Source: Pseudomonas nicosulfuronedens
Lineage (GTDB): Bacteria > Pseudomonadota > Gammaproteobacteria > Pseudomonadales > Pseudomonadaceae
Reading direction: 5' to 3'
NCBI RefSeq assembly: GCF_005877905.1
Contig: NZ_SWDV01000036.1
Coordinates: 21,074 to 85,073 of the forward strand
Length of the DNA: 64,000 nt
The position numbers and the translations under genes are program-made. Shown piece after piece: positions 8,859 to 18,818 of the stretch. The stretch's first letter is position 1. Each line of letters starts with the position of its first letter. The notes beneath the pieces are model-generated. The model saw only the letters and a program-made list of their open reading frames with translations, did not search any database and was not told the origin of the DNA.

Positions 8859-10148
8859 TCAGCCCTCGCCGCGCTCGCGGGCGATGGCGCGATAGCCGAT
8901 GTCCTTGCGGTAGAAGCTGCCGTTCCAGCGGACCTTCTCGGCCAGCCGGTAAGCCTGTTCCTGGGCCGAGGAGACGGTCGGGCCGATGGCGGTGGCGCAC
9001 AGTACGCGGCCGCCGGCGGTGACGATCTGGCCGTCCTTGAGCGCGGTGCCGGCGTGGAAGACCTTGCCGTCGAGTTGAGCGGCATCGTCCAGGCCTTCGA
9101 TGACGTCACCCTTGGCGTAGTTGCCCGGGTAGCCGCCTGCGGCGATCACCACGCCCACGGTGGGACGCGGGTCCCAGGTGGCTTCGACCTTGTCCAGCGC
9201 CTTGGCCAGGGCGGCCTCGACCAGCAGGACCAGCGACGATTCCAGGCGGACCATGATCGGCTGGGTTTCCGGATCGCCGAAGCGGCAGTTGAACTCGATG
9301 ACCTTGGGCTTGCCGCTCTTGTCGATCATCAGGCCGGCGTAGAGGAAACCGGTATAGACGTTGCCTTCCTCGGCCATGCCGCGCACGGTCGGGTAGATCA
9401 CCTCGTCCATCACGCGCTGGTGCACGTCCGGGGTGACGACCGGAGCGGGGGAGTACGCGCCCATGCCGCCGGTGTTCGGGCCGCTGTCGCCGTCGCCGAC
9501 GCGCTTGTGGTCCTGGCTGGTGGCCATGGGCAGCACGTTCTGGCCGTCGACCATGACGATGAAGCTGGCTTCCTCGCCGTCGAGGAATTCTTCGATCACC
9601 ACGCGCGAACCCGCGTCACCGAAGGCGTTGCCGGCGAGCATGTCGCGCACGGCTTCCTCGGCTTCGGCCAGGGTCATGGCGACGATCACACCCTTGCCTG
9701 CGGCCAGACCGTCGGCCTTGATCACGATGGGCGCGCCTTTCTCCTTCAGGTAGGCCAGCGCCGGCTCGACTTCGGTGAAGTTCTGGTAGTCGGCGGTGGG
9801 GATCTGGTGGCGCGCGAGGAAGTCCTTGGTGAAGGCCTTGGAGCCTTCCAGCTGGGCTGCGCCGGCGGTGGGGCCGAAGATGTCCAGGCCACGGCTGCGG
9901 AACAGGTCGACCACGCCTTTGACCAGCGGAGCCTCGGGGCCGACGATGGTCAGCTGCACGTTCTTCGCGGCGAAATCGGCCAGCTCTTCCAGGGCCAGTA
10001 CGTCGATGGCGACGTTCTCGCACTTGGCTTCGGTGGCGGTACCGGCGTTGCCCGGCGCGACGAAGACCTTCTGTACGCGCGAATCCTGCGCGACCTTCCA
10101 GGCCAGCGCGTGCTCGCGACCGCCGCTGCCGATGATGAGTACGTTCAT
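8859..10148 (-). CDS. purD: Phosphoribosylamine-glycine ligase PurD
   Basis: This is the second step of de novo purine synthesis: phosphoribosylamine + glycine + ATP to GAR, in the cytoplasm. It is 429 aa, normal length. The N-terminal signature MNVLIIGSGGREHALAWK is diagnostic, followed by an ATP-grasp domain (PIVIKADGLAAGKGVIVA; VVIEEFLDGEEASF) and the C-terminal domain. The start has an AGGAG Shine-Dalgarno. It is the second purine gene after purH, with a 239-nt gap that includes a short repeat at 10185-10219. retS follows downstream. Confidence 0.98.
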   Translation of the reverse strand: MNVLIIGSGGREHALAWKVAQDSRVQKVFVAPGNAGTATEAKCENVAIDVLALEELADFAAKNVQLTIVGPEAPLVKGVVDLFRSRGLDIFGPTAGAAQLEGSKAFTKDFLARHQIPTADYQNFTEVEPALAYLKEKGAPIVIKADGLAAGKGVIVAMTLAEAEEAVRDMLAGNAFGDAGSRVVIEEFLDGEEASFIVMVDGQNVLPMATSQDHKRVGDGDSGPNTGGMGAYSPAPVVTPDVHQRVMDEVIYPTVRGMAEEGNVYTGFLYAGLMIDKSGKPKVIEFNCRFGDPETQPIMVRLESSLVLLVEAALAKALDKVEATWDPRPTVGVVIAAGGYPGNYAKGDVIEGLDDAAQLDGKVFHAGTALKDGQIVTAGGRVLCATAIGPTVSSAQEQAYRLAEKVRWNGSFYRKDIGYRAIARERGEG

Positions 10149-10184
10149 TGGAGTTCTCCTGAACAGTTCCGGCAGTGCCGGATC

Positions 10185-10219
10185 GTTGGGTATCGCTTCG
10201 CTCCACCCAACCTACGAAA
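10185..10219. repeat. Half of a GTTGGGTATCGC/TCCACCCAACCTAC dispersed repeat
   Basis: This short inverted motif in the purH-purD gap shares the GGGTATCGC...GCTCCACCCA core with the longer repeats at 24078-24155 and 57096-57164. It appears to be a solo or degraded unit of the same family. The rest of the 10149-10387 gap shows no ORF or convincing regulatory site. Confidence 0.6.
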
Positions 10220-10387
10220 GCTTCACGACCGAATCGCGCTTTTAATCAATCGATCTCAAGGGGCGCGATGAAGCGGGTAGATGCAAGGCGCCCGAGCGTT
10301 CACCAAGCGGAGTTGCCTTCTGGCAATGAGCATTGGGGAACGTTCGGGCAACGCAGCAGGTGCCTGCTTCAGCGCGTCCGATCCACC

Positions 10388-11995
10388 TTAGTGGCGGAAG
10401 TGGCGCATACCGGTGAACACCATGGCAATGCCGGCTTCGTCGGCAGCGGCGATCACTTCGTTATCGCGCATCGATCCACCCGGCTGGATCACGGCGGTGA
10501 TACCGGCCTTGGCCGCATTGTCGATGCCATCGCGGAACGGGAAGAAGGCGTCGGAAGCCATGACCGCACCCTTCACTTCCAGACCAGCATGCTCGGCCTT
10601 GATGGCGGCGATGCGGGCGGAGTTCACGCGGCTCATCTGGCCGGCGCCGACGCCGACGGTCTGGCGCGCCTTGGCGTAGACGATGGCGTTGGACTTGACG
10701 AACTTGGCGACTTTCCAGGCGAAGATCAGGTCGTGGATTTCCTGCTCGCTCGGGGCGCGCTGGGTGACGATCTTCAGGTCATCGGCGGTGATCATGCCGA
10801 TGTCGCGGCTCTGTACCAGCAGGCCGCCGTTGACGCGCTTGAAGTCCCAGCCCGGCGCACGCTCGGCCGGCCACTCGCCGCACTCCAGCAGGCGCACGTT
10901 GGCCTTGGCAGCGACCACGGCACGGGCGGCTTCGGAGATTTTCGGCGCGATGATGACTTCGACGAACTGGCGCTCGACGATGGCCTGGGCGGTGTCGCCA
11001 TCCAGCTCGCGGTTGAAGGCGATGATGCCGCCGAAGGCTGACTCGGTGTCGGTGGCGTAGGCCAGGTCGTAGGCCTTGCGGATGCCGCCTTCATTTTCCG
11101 GAACCACGGCCACGCCGCACGGGTTGGCGTGCTTGACGATGACGCAGGCCGGCTTGACGAAGCTCTTCACGCACTCCAGCGCAGCGTCGGTGTCGGCCAC
11201 GTTGTTGAACGACAGTTCCTTGCCCTGCAGCTGGATGGCGGTGGAGACGCTGGCTTCGCCCTTCTTCGCCTCGACGTAGAAGGCCGCGCTCTGGTGCGGG
11301 TTCTCGCCGTAGCGCATTTCCTGCGCCTTGATGAACTGGCTGTTGAAGGTGCGCGGGAAGGCGCCGCGATCTTCGGTGGACAGGGTGTCGCGCGCCTGGT
11401 CGATGGTGCCCAGGTAGTTGGCGATCATGCCGTCGTAGGCCGAGGTGTGCTCGAAGGCCTTCAGGGCCAGGTCGAAGCGCTGGGCGTAGGTCAGGCCGCC
11501 GGCTTTCAGGCCAGCCACGATACCGGCGTAGTCAGCGGCGTTGACCACGATGGCGACGTCCTTGTGGTTCTTCGCGGCGGAACGAACCATGGTCGGGCCG
11601 CCGATGTCGATGTTCTCGATGGCGGTCGGCAGGTCGCAGTCGGCCTTGGCCACGGTCGCTTCGAACGGGTACAGGTTGACCGCCACCAGGTCGATCGGCT
11701 TGATGCCGTGCTGCTCCATCACCGCGCCGTCGAGGTCGCGACGGCCGAGGATGCCACCGTGGATCTTCGGGTGCAGGGTCTTCACGCGGCCGTCCATCAT
11801 TTCCGGGAAGCCGGTGTAGTCGGCCACTTCCACGGCGGCGATGGCGTTGTCCTTGAGCAGCTTGTAGGTGCCGCCGGTGGAGAGGATCTCCACGCCGAGG
11901 GCAGCCAGCTCACGGGCGAAATCGACGACGCCGGTCTTGTCGGAAACGCTGATCAGCGCACGGCGGACGGGCAGGCGGGTGGTTTGGTCGGTCAT
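10388..11995 (-). CDS. purH: Bifunctional AICAR transformylase / IMP cyclohydrolase PurH
   Basis: This enzyme catalyses the last two steps of IMP synthesis. It is 535 aa, the family length. The N-terminal MGS-like IMP cyclohydrolase domain begins [28 protein letters not shown]. The C-terminal AICAR transformylase domain contains [10 protein letters not shown] and [13 protein letters not shown] start at the ATG at 11995 ([14 protein letters not shown]); an extension to 12079 is open but lies outside the conserved protein. It sits just downstream of fis (87-nt gap), the order I recall in Pseudomonas, so it may be co-transcribed with dusB-fis. Confidence 0.97.
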   Translation of the reverse strand: MTDQTTRLPVRRALISVSDKTGVVDFARELAALGVEILSTGGTYKLLKDNAIAAVEVADYTGFPEMMDGRVKTLHPKIHGGILGRRDLDGAVMEQHGIKPIDLVAVNLYPFEATVAKADCDLPTAIENIDIGGPTMVRSAAKNHKDVAIVVNAADYAGIVAGLKAGGLTYAQRFDLALKAFEHTSAYDGMIANYLGTIDQARDTLSTEDRGAFPRTFNSQFIKAQEMRYGENPHQSAAFYVEAKKGEASVSTAIQLQGKELSFNNVADTDAALECVKSFVKPACVIVKHANPCGVAVVPENEGGIRKAYDLAYATDTESAFGGIIAFNRELDGDTAQAIVERQFVEVIIAPKISEAARAVVAAKANVRLLECGEWPAERAPGWDFKRVNGGLLVQSRDIGMITADDLKIVTQRAPSEQEIHDLIFAWKVAKFVKSNAIVYAKARQTVGVGAGQMSRVNSARIAAIKAEHAGLEVKGAVMASDAFFPFRDGIDNAAKAGITAVIQPGGSMRDNEVIAAADEAGIAMVFTGMRHFRH

Positions 11996-12082
11996 AACGG
12001 CTTCCACAAAGGCTTCGGGCTTTTCGCGTGTCAGGCGTGGGCCCGGCTGACCTTGTGGTCGCGGGCCCGCGCCTGCCACCTG

Positions 12083-12403
12083 TCAGAGAAGATCGTACTG
12101 CTTGAGTTTCTTGCGCAGGGTCCCGCGGTTCAGCCCCAGCAGTTCGGAGGCTTTGGTCTGGTTACCCTTCACGTGGTTCATGACGGTTTCCAGCAGCGGC
12201 GCTTCGACTTCGCAAAGCACCATGTTGTACACGTCCGTGACCGGCTGCCCTTCGAGATGGGCGAAATAGTTGTGCAGCGCCTTTTCCACGCTGTCGCGGA
12301 GGGTCTGGCCCTCCTGCGTCGGAGTGGTCAGGTGCTGTTTAAGGTTGGCGTTGTCGCTCACGGGTGTCATTCCACTCACTAATGTCTCGGTCATCGTTGT
12401 CAT
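12083..12403 (-). CDS. fis: Fis nucleoid/DNA-binding protein
   Basis: This is a small nucleoid-associated regulator that bends DNA and stimulates rRNA promoters and recombination. It is 106 aa. The C-terminal helix-turn-helix ([20 protein letters not shown]) is intact and the sequence is close to P. aeruginosa Fis. It starts inside the 3' end of dusB (ATGA overlap, 12400-12403), the classical dusB-fis arrangement, so its translation is probably coupled to dusB. Growth-phase control would come from the dusB promoter (inference). Confidence 0.97.
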   Translation of the reverse strand: MTTMTETLVSGMTPVSDNANLKQHLTTPTQEGQTLRDSVEKALHNYFAHLEGQPVTDVYNMVLCEVEAPLLETVMNHVKGNQTKASELLGLNRGTLRKKLKQYDLL

Positions 12404-13407
12404 GCGGCCACCCCTTCTCCGTTATTGTGGCGCTCGGCGAAGAACTGCCTGACGCTGGCGCTCTGTGCATCCGTGTCCTGCAAACGATTGAACTGGGAAC
12501 GGAACTCCGCCGCTCCCGGTAGGGTTGCGAGGTACCAGCCCACATGCTTGCGGGCAATTCGCACACCCATTTCCTCCCCATAAAACGCATGCAATGCAGC
12601 GAGGTGCTCGAGCAGGATGCTCTGTACCTCGTGCAGACTCGGCGCCGGCAACAGCTCGCCGGTGCTCAGGTAATGATCGATCTCGCGGAAGATCCAGGGG
12701 TTCCCCTGTGCGGCGCGGCCGATCAGCAGGGCATCCACGCCCGTCTGCTCGAACACCTGCCGTGCCTTGCGCGGTGAATCGATATCACCATTGGCGAAGA
12801 CCGGAATCGAAACCGCCTGCTTGATCGCCGCGATGGTTTCGTACTCCGCTTCGCCGGTGTAGAGGTCGGCACGGGTCCTGCCGTGTACCGCCAGCGCCTG
12901 GATGCCCGACTGCTCGGCGATCCGCGCCACCGTCACACCGTTCTTGTTCGACCGGTCCCAACCGGTACGAATCTTCAGGGTGACGGGAACCTCTACAGCC
13001 GCGACCACCGCCTCGAGGATGTCGGCCACCAGCCGTTCATCCTTCATCAGCGCGGAACCCGCGGCCTTGTTGCAAACCTTCTTCGCCGGACAGCCCATGT
13101 TGATGTCGATGATCTGGGCGCCGAGCTCCACGTTGCACCGTGCGGCTTCCGCGAGCATCTGCGGGTCGCCGCCGGCGATCTGCACCGAGCGCGGTTGATC
13201 CTCATGGTCGTGCTGCAGACGCAGGCGCGACTTGCGGCTGTTCCACAGGCGGACATCACTGGTGACCATCTCGGAGACCACCATGCCGGCGCCGAGACGG
13301 CGGCACAGCTGGCGGAACGGACGATCGGTGACGCCGGCCATCGGGGCCAGGATCAGTCTGTTGGGCAGTGTGTAGGAGCCGATGCGTACCACCGACTGGT
13401 TTTCCAT
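12400..13407 (-). CDS. dusB: tRNA-dihydrouridine synthase DusB
   Basis: This FMN-dependent enzyme reduces uridine 17 of tRNA to dihydrouridine. It is 335 aa from the ATG at 13407. N-terminal [18 protein letters not shown], the catalytic-cysteine region [20 protein letters not shown], and [19 protein letters not shown] are Dus signatures. Association with fis picks DusB over DusA/DusC. An upstream in-frame start at 13449 exists but the added residues are not conserved in my memory of the family. No strong Shine-Dalgarno is visible at 13407, so the exact start is uncertain by a few codons. Confidence 0.95.
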   Translation of the reverse strand: MENQSVVRIGSYTLPNRLILAPMAGVTDRPFRQLCRRLGAGMVVSEMVTSDVRLWNSRKSRLRLQHDHEDQPRSVQIAGGDPQMLAEAARCNVELGAQIIDINMGCPAKKVCNKAAGSALMKDERLVADILEAVVAAVEVPVTLKIRTGWDRSNKNGVTVARIAEQSGIQALAVHGRTRADLYTGEAEYETIAAIKQAVSIPVFANGDIDSPRKARQVFEQTGVDALLIGRAAQGNPWIFREIDHYLSTGELLPAPSLHEVQSILLEHLAALHAFYGEEMGVRIARKHVGWYLATLPGAAEFRSQFNRLQDTDAQSASVRQFFAERHNNGEGVAA

Positions 13408-13629
13408 GGTCAATGGGGCGGGAACACCGAGGCGCCGCGCGCTGTACAACTCGCGGATGCGTTTCGGGGCCTGCCACCGGTGCTAGCAAAAAAGGGAGGG
13501 CATGATACCCGCTCTCGATGACCGGATAAAGGCGATTTTGGATAAATTCTGAACAGCTTCGGGCTTAGCACCCAAGGTAGGAAGACGAGCGGAACTGGCG
13601 CGCTCAGGCGCTTTGAGCTACCCGCCGGC

Positions 13630-15249
13630 TCATTCCGGCGAGTGGAAGCTCAGGCTGTAGTTCACCGCTTTCGGGCCCGGATCAAGGATGTCCAGGGAGA
13701 TATGGATCGGCGTCTGCGGCGGCATCTCGCTTTGTCCGGCCAGCTCGCCCGAGAGGTATTCGCTGGGTTTGAAGCGGCGGCTGGCGATCAGCTGGCCGTT
13801 CAGGTCGGCGAAGCGCATTTCCAGCAGCGGGAAGGGCTGGGAGAAGTTGGCGCGGTTGTAGATGATCGCGTCCACCACCAGCGCACCGCTGAAGTCCGGG
13901 TGGCTGCGCACCACCAGGTTGCTGCTGCGGATCTGCTCCACGTCGACCTTGGAGGGCAGGATGCAGCCCAGCTCCGGGCAGGCCTGGGCGAACCAGGGGC
14001 GATACTGGTCCTGGCGGGCCAGTTCGTCGAAGTGATAGGCGATGTACTGCCCGGCGAGACCGGCCAGGGCCAGCAGCACCAGCAGCAGCCAGAACAGGCG
14101 ACGGCCCCAGCGGCTCTTGGGCTTCTGCCAGTCGAGTTGCAGGGGTTCGTCGCTCAGGTCATGCAGGCCAGCATCGTGCAGGCCGGGTTCGGCACGGCGG
14201 TTGTCGCCGCGCTGGTCGGCCAGCGGCGGCTCTTCGTCCTCATCGTCCTCGGCGTCAGGCTCGTCGTCATCGCGGCGAGCGCTGAAGGCGGGAAGTCTCT
14301 CGTCGTCGCTCTCTGCCCGAAGGGGGGGCGGATCGATGCGGGGCTCGTGCTCCGGCTCTTCCTCGGGTTGCTCCGGCTCGGATTCCTTGTCGGCCACCAG
14401 ACGTGCGCTGGCGGGCGGCTCTTCCGGCTCGTCGGCGGGCAACTGGCCGAGGCTGGGTTCCTGGCGGGATACGCGGCTGGTGCCTTTCTGTTCCTCTTCG
14501 ATCAAGGCTTCGGCCCAGCGCTCGTCGTGCGGGTCGCGCTTCTCTTCCTGGCGGGTCTGCAGGGCTTCGCTGGGGCGCGGCGCGCGTTCGATGCTGAGGA
14601 ATTCCTGGGACAGTTCGAACTCGTCGAGCTTGGCCAGCTCCTCGTCGAGGTTGAGGCTGTCCAGGTCGAGATCGTCGTGGATCCACAGCGTCTCGTCTTT
14701 TTTCCCGTTTGCCGGGGCAGGCGCGGGCCTGGCCGGCTCGCTGGTCACGGTTGCCGCCGGGGCGATCACCGTGGCCGCGGCGATCGCAGGAGTGGTTTCG
14801 ACCACCGGTGCCGGTTTCGCTTCCGCCTTCGGCTCGGCGCCGTCGGGCTTTTCCGCTACATCGCTGGAATGCCGCGCGGCATGGGGAGCCAGCGGCCAGC
14901 CGAGGGTGGCGGTGCCGGGGGCGCTGGGTGCGGCGGGCTTCTCAGGAGCGAAGGAGCTGAAGGCCGGCGCGGGAGCCGGCGCTGCCGCGATGGGCTCCGG
15001 GGCTTTCGGCGGCACCGATGGTGCGGCCGGCTTCGGAGCAGGGATCGATTCAAGGGTGTCGACGGACGGTGTTGCCGTAACAGTCTGCGCCGGAACCTGT
15101 GTCGGCTCGCCGACCATGTTCTGTGGCGCGCTGAAGACTTTCAGGCAGGTTCCGCAGCGCACAGCACCGCTGGCCGCGCCCAGTTGCGCCGAGTTGACGC
15201 GGAAACGGGTCTGGCAATGGGGGCACTGTGTGATGAAGCTGTCGCTCAT
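13630..15249 (-). CDS. Zinc-ribbon, DUF3426 single-pass membrane protein
   Basis: Function unknown. It is 539 aa. The N-terminus is an MJ0042-type zinc ribbon (CPHCQTRFRVNSAQLG, then VRCGTCLKVF). A long low-complexity Pro/Ala/Glu-rich region follows (about 45-370). A single transmembrane helix (RRLFWLLLVLLALAGLAGQY, near 385) and a C-terminal DUF3426 domain complete it. The acidic middle is full of Glu/Asp runs. Adjacent to prmA and dusB-fis, it belongs to the core block conserved in Pseudomonas. The zinc ribbon would be cytoplasmic and DUF3426 periplasmic if the topology is N-in (inference). Confidence 0.85.
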   Translation of the reverse strand: MSDSFITQCPHCQTRFRVNSAQLGAASGAVRCGTCLKVFSAPQNMVGEPTQVPAQTVTATPSVDTLESIPAPKPAAPSVPPKAPEPIAAAPAPAPAFSSFAPEKPAAPSAPGTATLGWPLAPHAARHSSDVAEKPDGAEPKAEAKPAPVVETTPAIAAATVIAPAATVTSEPARPAPAPANGKKDETLWIHDDLDLDSLNLDEELAKLDEFELSQEFLSIERAPRPSEALQTRQEEKRDPHDERWAEALIEEEQKGTSRVSRQEPSLGQLPADEPEEPPASARLVADKESEPEQPEEEPEHEPRIDPPPLRAESDDERLPAFSARRDDDEPDAEDDEDEEPPLADQRGDNRRAEPGLHDAGLHDLSDEPLQLDWQKPKSRWGRRLFWLLLVLLALAGLAGQYIAYHFDELARQDQYRPWFAQACPELGCILPSKVDVEQIRSSNLVVRSHPDFSGALVVDAIIYNRANFSQPFPLLEMRFADLNGQLIASRRFKPSEYLSGELAGQSEMPPQTPIHISLDILDPGPKAVNYSLSFHSPE

Positions 15250-15309
15250 GCGGCGGTCCGGCGGAAAAATCTGGCGGTTAGTCTAACTCAAGCCCCGTAC
15301 GGCGGGCAC

Positions 15310-16188
15310 TCAGCGGCGGCGGCCGCTGATGCGGATCCAGCCATCGCGCTCGGCGGTCGGGTCGAGGTCGAAGGCGTCTGCATAGGCGGCGCGCACTTCC
15401 TCGGCCTGCTCGGCGAGGATGCCCGAGAGGGCCAGCAGGCCACCGGATTTCACCAGTCCGGTGAGCTGTTCTGCCAATGTGACCAGCGGGCCGGCCAGAA
15501 TGTTCGCCACCAGGACGTCCGCGGGTTGCTTCGGCAGATCAGCGGGCAGGTAGACGGGGAATTTCGCCGGGTCGATGCCGTTGCGCGAGGCGTTGTCGCG
15601 GGAGGCTTCCAGCGCCTGCGGGTCGATGTCGGTACCGACCGCCTGTTCGGCGCCCAGCAGCAGCGCGGCGATGGCAAGGATGCCCGAGCCGCAGCCGAAA
15701 TCCAGTACCTGCTGGCCGGCCAGCTCCTGGCCGTCGAGCCATTCCAGGCACAGCGCGGTGGTCGGGTGGGTGCCGGTGCCGAAGGCCAGGCCCGGGTCGA
15801 GCAGCAGGTTCACCGCGTCCGGCTCCGGGGCGTCGTGCCAGCTGGGGACGATCCACAGGCGGCGGCCGAAGCGCATCGGCTTGAAGTTGTCCATCCAGCT
15901 GCGTTCCCAGTCCTGGTCCTCGATGCGCTCGATCTGGTGCTCCGGCAGTGCGCCGCCGGTGAGCAGGGACAGGTGGGCGATGAGCGCCGTCTCGTCGGTG
16001 TCGGCCTCGAACAGCGCGAGCAGGTGGGTGTGGCTCCACAGCGGGGTGGTGCCCAGGTCCGGCTCGAAGATCGGCTGGTCTTCGGCGTCCATGAAGGTCA
16101 CGGAGACAGCGCCGACTTCCAGCAATGCATCTTCATAGGTTTCCGCCTGATCCGGGGTGATGGCGAGTCGGACTTGAAGCCAGGGCAT
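15310..16188 (-). CDS. prmA: Ribosomal protein L11 methyltransferase PrmA
   Basis: This SAM-dependent enzyme trimethylates lysines and the N-terminus of ribosomal protein L11. It is 292 aa, the usual length. The N-terminal substrate-recognition domain ([10 protein letters not shown]) is followed by the Rossmann methyltransferase fold: motif [30 protein letters not shown], and [13 protein letters not shown], the PrmA equivalent of the NPPY motif. It is transcribed from between accC and the DUF3426 gene; the accC terminator at 16315-16344 separates it from accBC. Confidence 0.96.
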   Translation of the reverse strand: MPWLQVRLAITPDQAETYEDALLEVGAVSVTFMDAEDQPIFEPDLGTTPLWSHTHLLALFEADTDETALIAHLSLLTGGALPEHQIERIEDQDWERSWMDNFKPMRFGRRLWIVPSWHDAPEPDAVNLLLDPGLAFGTGTHPTTALCLEWLDGQELAGQQVLDFGCGSGILAIAALLLGAEQAVGTDIDPQALEASRDNASRNGIDPAKFPVYLPADLPKQPADVLVANILAGPLVTLAEQLTGLVKSGGLLALSGILAEQAEEVRAAYADAFDLDPTAERDGWIRISGRRR

Positions 16189-16314
16189 GGGCGGTACCTC
16201 GATCGTGCTGGGATGGCACTGGAAAAGACAACGGACCGCCTGGGCGGCCCGCAGATAAAGGCGGCAAGCTTACTGCACGGCACCCTGCCATGCCAGCGTG
16301 CGGGCTTCGCAAAG

Positions 16315-16344
16315 CACAAGGGCCGCCCGGAGGCAGCCCTTGTG
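16315..16344 (-). terminator. Terminator-like hairpin after accC
   Basis: ACAAGGGC and GCCCTTGT flank a CGCCCGGAGGCA core (16315-16344), giving a GC-rich stem just downstream of the accC stop on the minus strand, followed on the transcript by CTTT. It plausibly ends the aroQ-accB-accC transcript. Confidence 0.65.
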
Positions 16345-16366
16345 ATGGAGCGAAGTGGCGTCGGAC

Positions 16367-17716
<1,350 letters not shown>

Positions 17717-17733
17717 CGCAGGTTCCCCGCGGT

Positions 17734-18201
17734 TTAAACGATGGTGAACAGGGGCTGGTCGAACTCGACCGGCTGGCCGTTCTCCACGAGGATCTGACCG
17801 ATCACGCCGCTGGTCTCGGCCTCGATGTGGTTCATCATCTTCATGGCTTCGACGATGCAGAGGATGTCGCCTTTCTTCACGCTCTGGCCGACTTCGACGA
17901 AGTTGGCGGAGGTCGGCGAGGCCGCGCGGTAGAAGGTGCCGACCATCGGCGAGCGCACGGCGCCAGCGAGGTTCTGGGCAGCCGGGGCTGCTTCGGCTGC
18001 CGGGGCAGCAGCGGCAGCGGCAGCGACCGGAGCGGCGGCCGGGGCCGGGGCGTAGGCCGGGGCGGCAGCGTAGATCGGCTGGGCGGCGGTCTTGCTGTGA
18101 CGGCTGATGCGTACGGACTCTTCGCCCTCTTTGATCTCCAGTTCGTCGATACCGGATTCTTCGAGCAGTTCGATCAGTTTCTTGACTTTACGGATGTCCA
18201 T
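17734..18201 (-). CDS. accB: Biotin carboxyl carrier protein AccB
   Basis: This protein carries the biotin that shuttles CO2 between AccC and AccAD. It is 155 aa. An N-terminal domain ([20 protein letters not shown]) is followed by an Ala/Pro-rich flexible linker (about 45-75) and the C-terminal biotinyl domain. The biotinylated lysine is in [13 protein letters not shown], at residue 121, 35 residues from the end as usual. It starts 24 nt downstream of aroQ; a GGGAG sequence precedes the ATG. Confidence 0.98.
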   Translation of the reverse strand: MDIRKVKKLIELLEESGIDELEIKEGEESVRISRHSKTAAQPIYAAAPAYAPAPAAAPVAAAAAAAPAAEAAPAAQNLAGAVRSPMVGTFYRAASPTSANFVEVGQSVKKGDILCIVEAMKMMNHIEAETSGVIGQILVENGQPVEFDQPLFTIV

Positions 18202-18225
18202 CAGTGTTCGCTCTCCCAGGTGAGG

Positions 18226-18669
18226 TCACGGGCGTTCAAGTTGTTCGAGGGCGGATTCCAGGGCCAGGCGGTAGCCTGTGGCTCCCAGACCGCAGATCAC
18301 CCCTACCGCCACGTCGGAAAAGTAGGAGTGATGCCGGAAAGGTTCACGTTTGTGCACGTTGGAGAGGTGCACTTCGATGAATGGGATGCTCACTGCGAGC
18401 AATGCGTCACGTAGAGCGACACTTGTATGCGTGAAAGCGGCCGGATTGATGACGATGTAGTCCACGCCTTCGTTGCGCGCGGCGTGGATCCGGTCGATCA
18501 GTTCGTACTCGGCGTTGCTCTGCAGGTGCATCAGGTGGTGGCCGGCCTCACGGGCGCGGCGCTCCAGGTCCTGGTTGATCTGCTCGAGGGTGACGGAGCC
18601 GTACTTGTCGGGCTCGCGGGTACCCAGCAGGTTGAGGTTGGGCCCGTGCAGTACCAGTAAGGTCGCCAT
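18226..18669 (-). CDS. aroQ: Type II 3-dehydroquinate dehydratase AroQ
   Basis: This is the third step of the shikimate pathway (3-dehydroquinate to 3-dehydroshikimate). It is 147 aa, the normal type II length. Signature [21 protein letters not shown] at the N-terminus holds the catalytic Tyr and Arg. Other family motifs are [33 protein letters not shown] and [19 protein letters not shown]. It is the first gene of aroQ-accB-accC. The 149-nt upstream gap has a notable 12-bp inverted repeat. Confidence 0.98.
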   Translation of the reverse strand: MATLLVLHGPNLNLLGTREPDKYGSVTLEQINQDLERRAREAGHHLMHLQSNAEYELIDRIHAARNEGVDYIVINPAAFTHTSVALRDALLAVSIPFIEVHLSNVHKREPFRHHSYFSDVAVGVICGLGATGYRLALESALEQLERP

Positions 18670-18752
18670 CTGGATGCTGTAGTCCTTGTTATTGGCGGGA
18701 AAAGAGTGGGCGGGACTATGCCGGAAAGCTGGCGTGACTGTCCAGTCATGCG

Positions 18753-18800
18753 GGTTTTGCCGTAGATGTCAGCATGTTGCCAGCCGATTACGGCAAAACC
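18753..18800. promoter_or_regulatory. 12-bp perfect inverted repeat upstream of aroQ-accBC
   Basis: GGTTTTGCCGTA (18753-18764) and its exact reverse complement TACGGCAAAACC (18789-18800) are separated by 24 nt, in the gap between dsbD and aroQ. It has no GC-rich stem plus T-tract of a terminator. The 36-bp arm-to-arm period suits a pair of operator sites on nearly the same DNA face. Regulator unknown. Confidence 0.55.
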
Positions 18801-18818
18801 ATTGCAATCAAACGGTGA

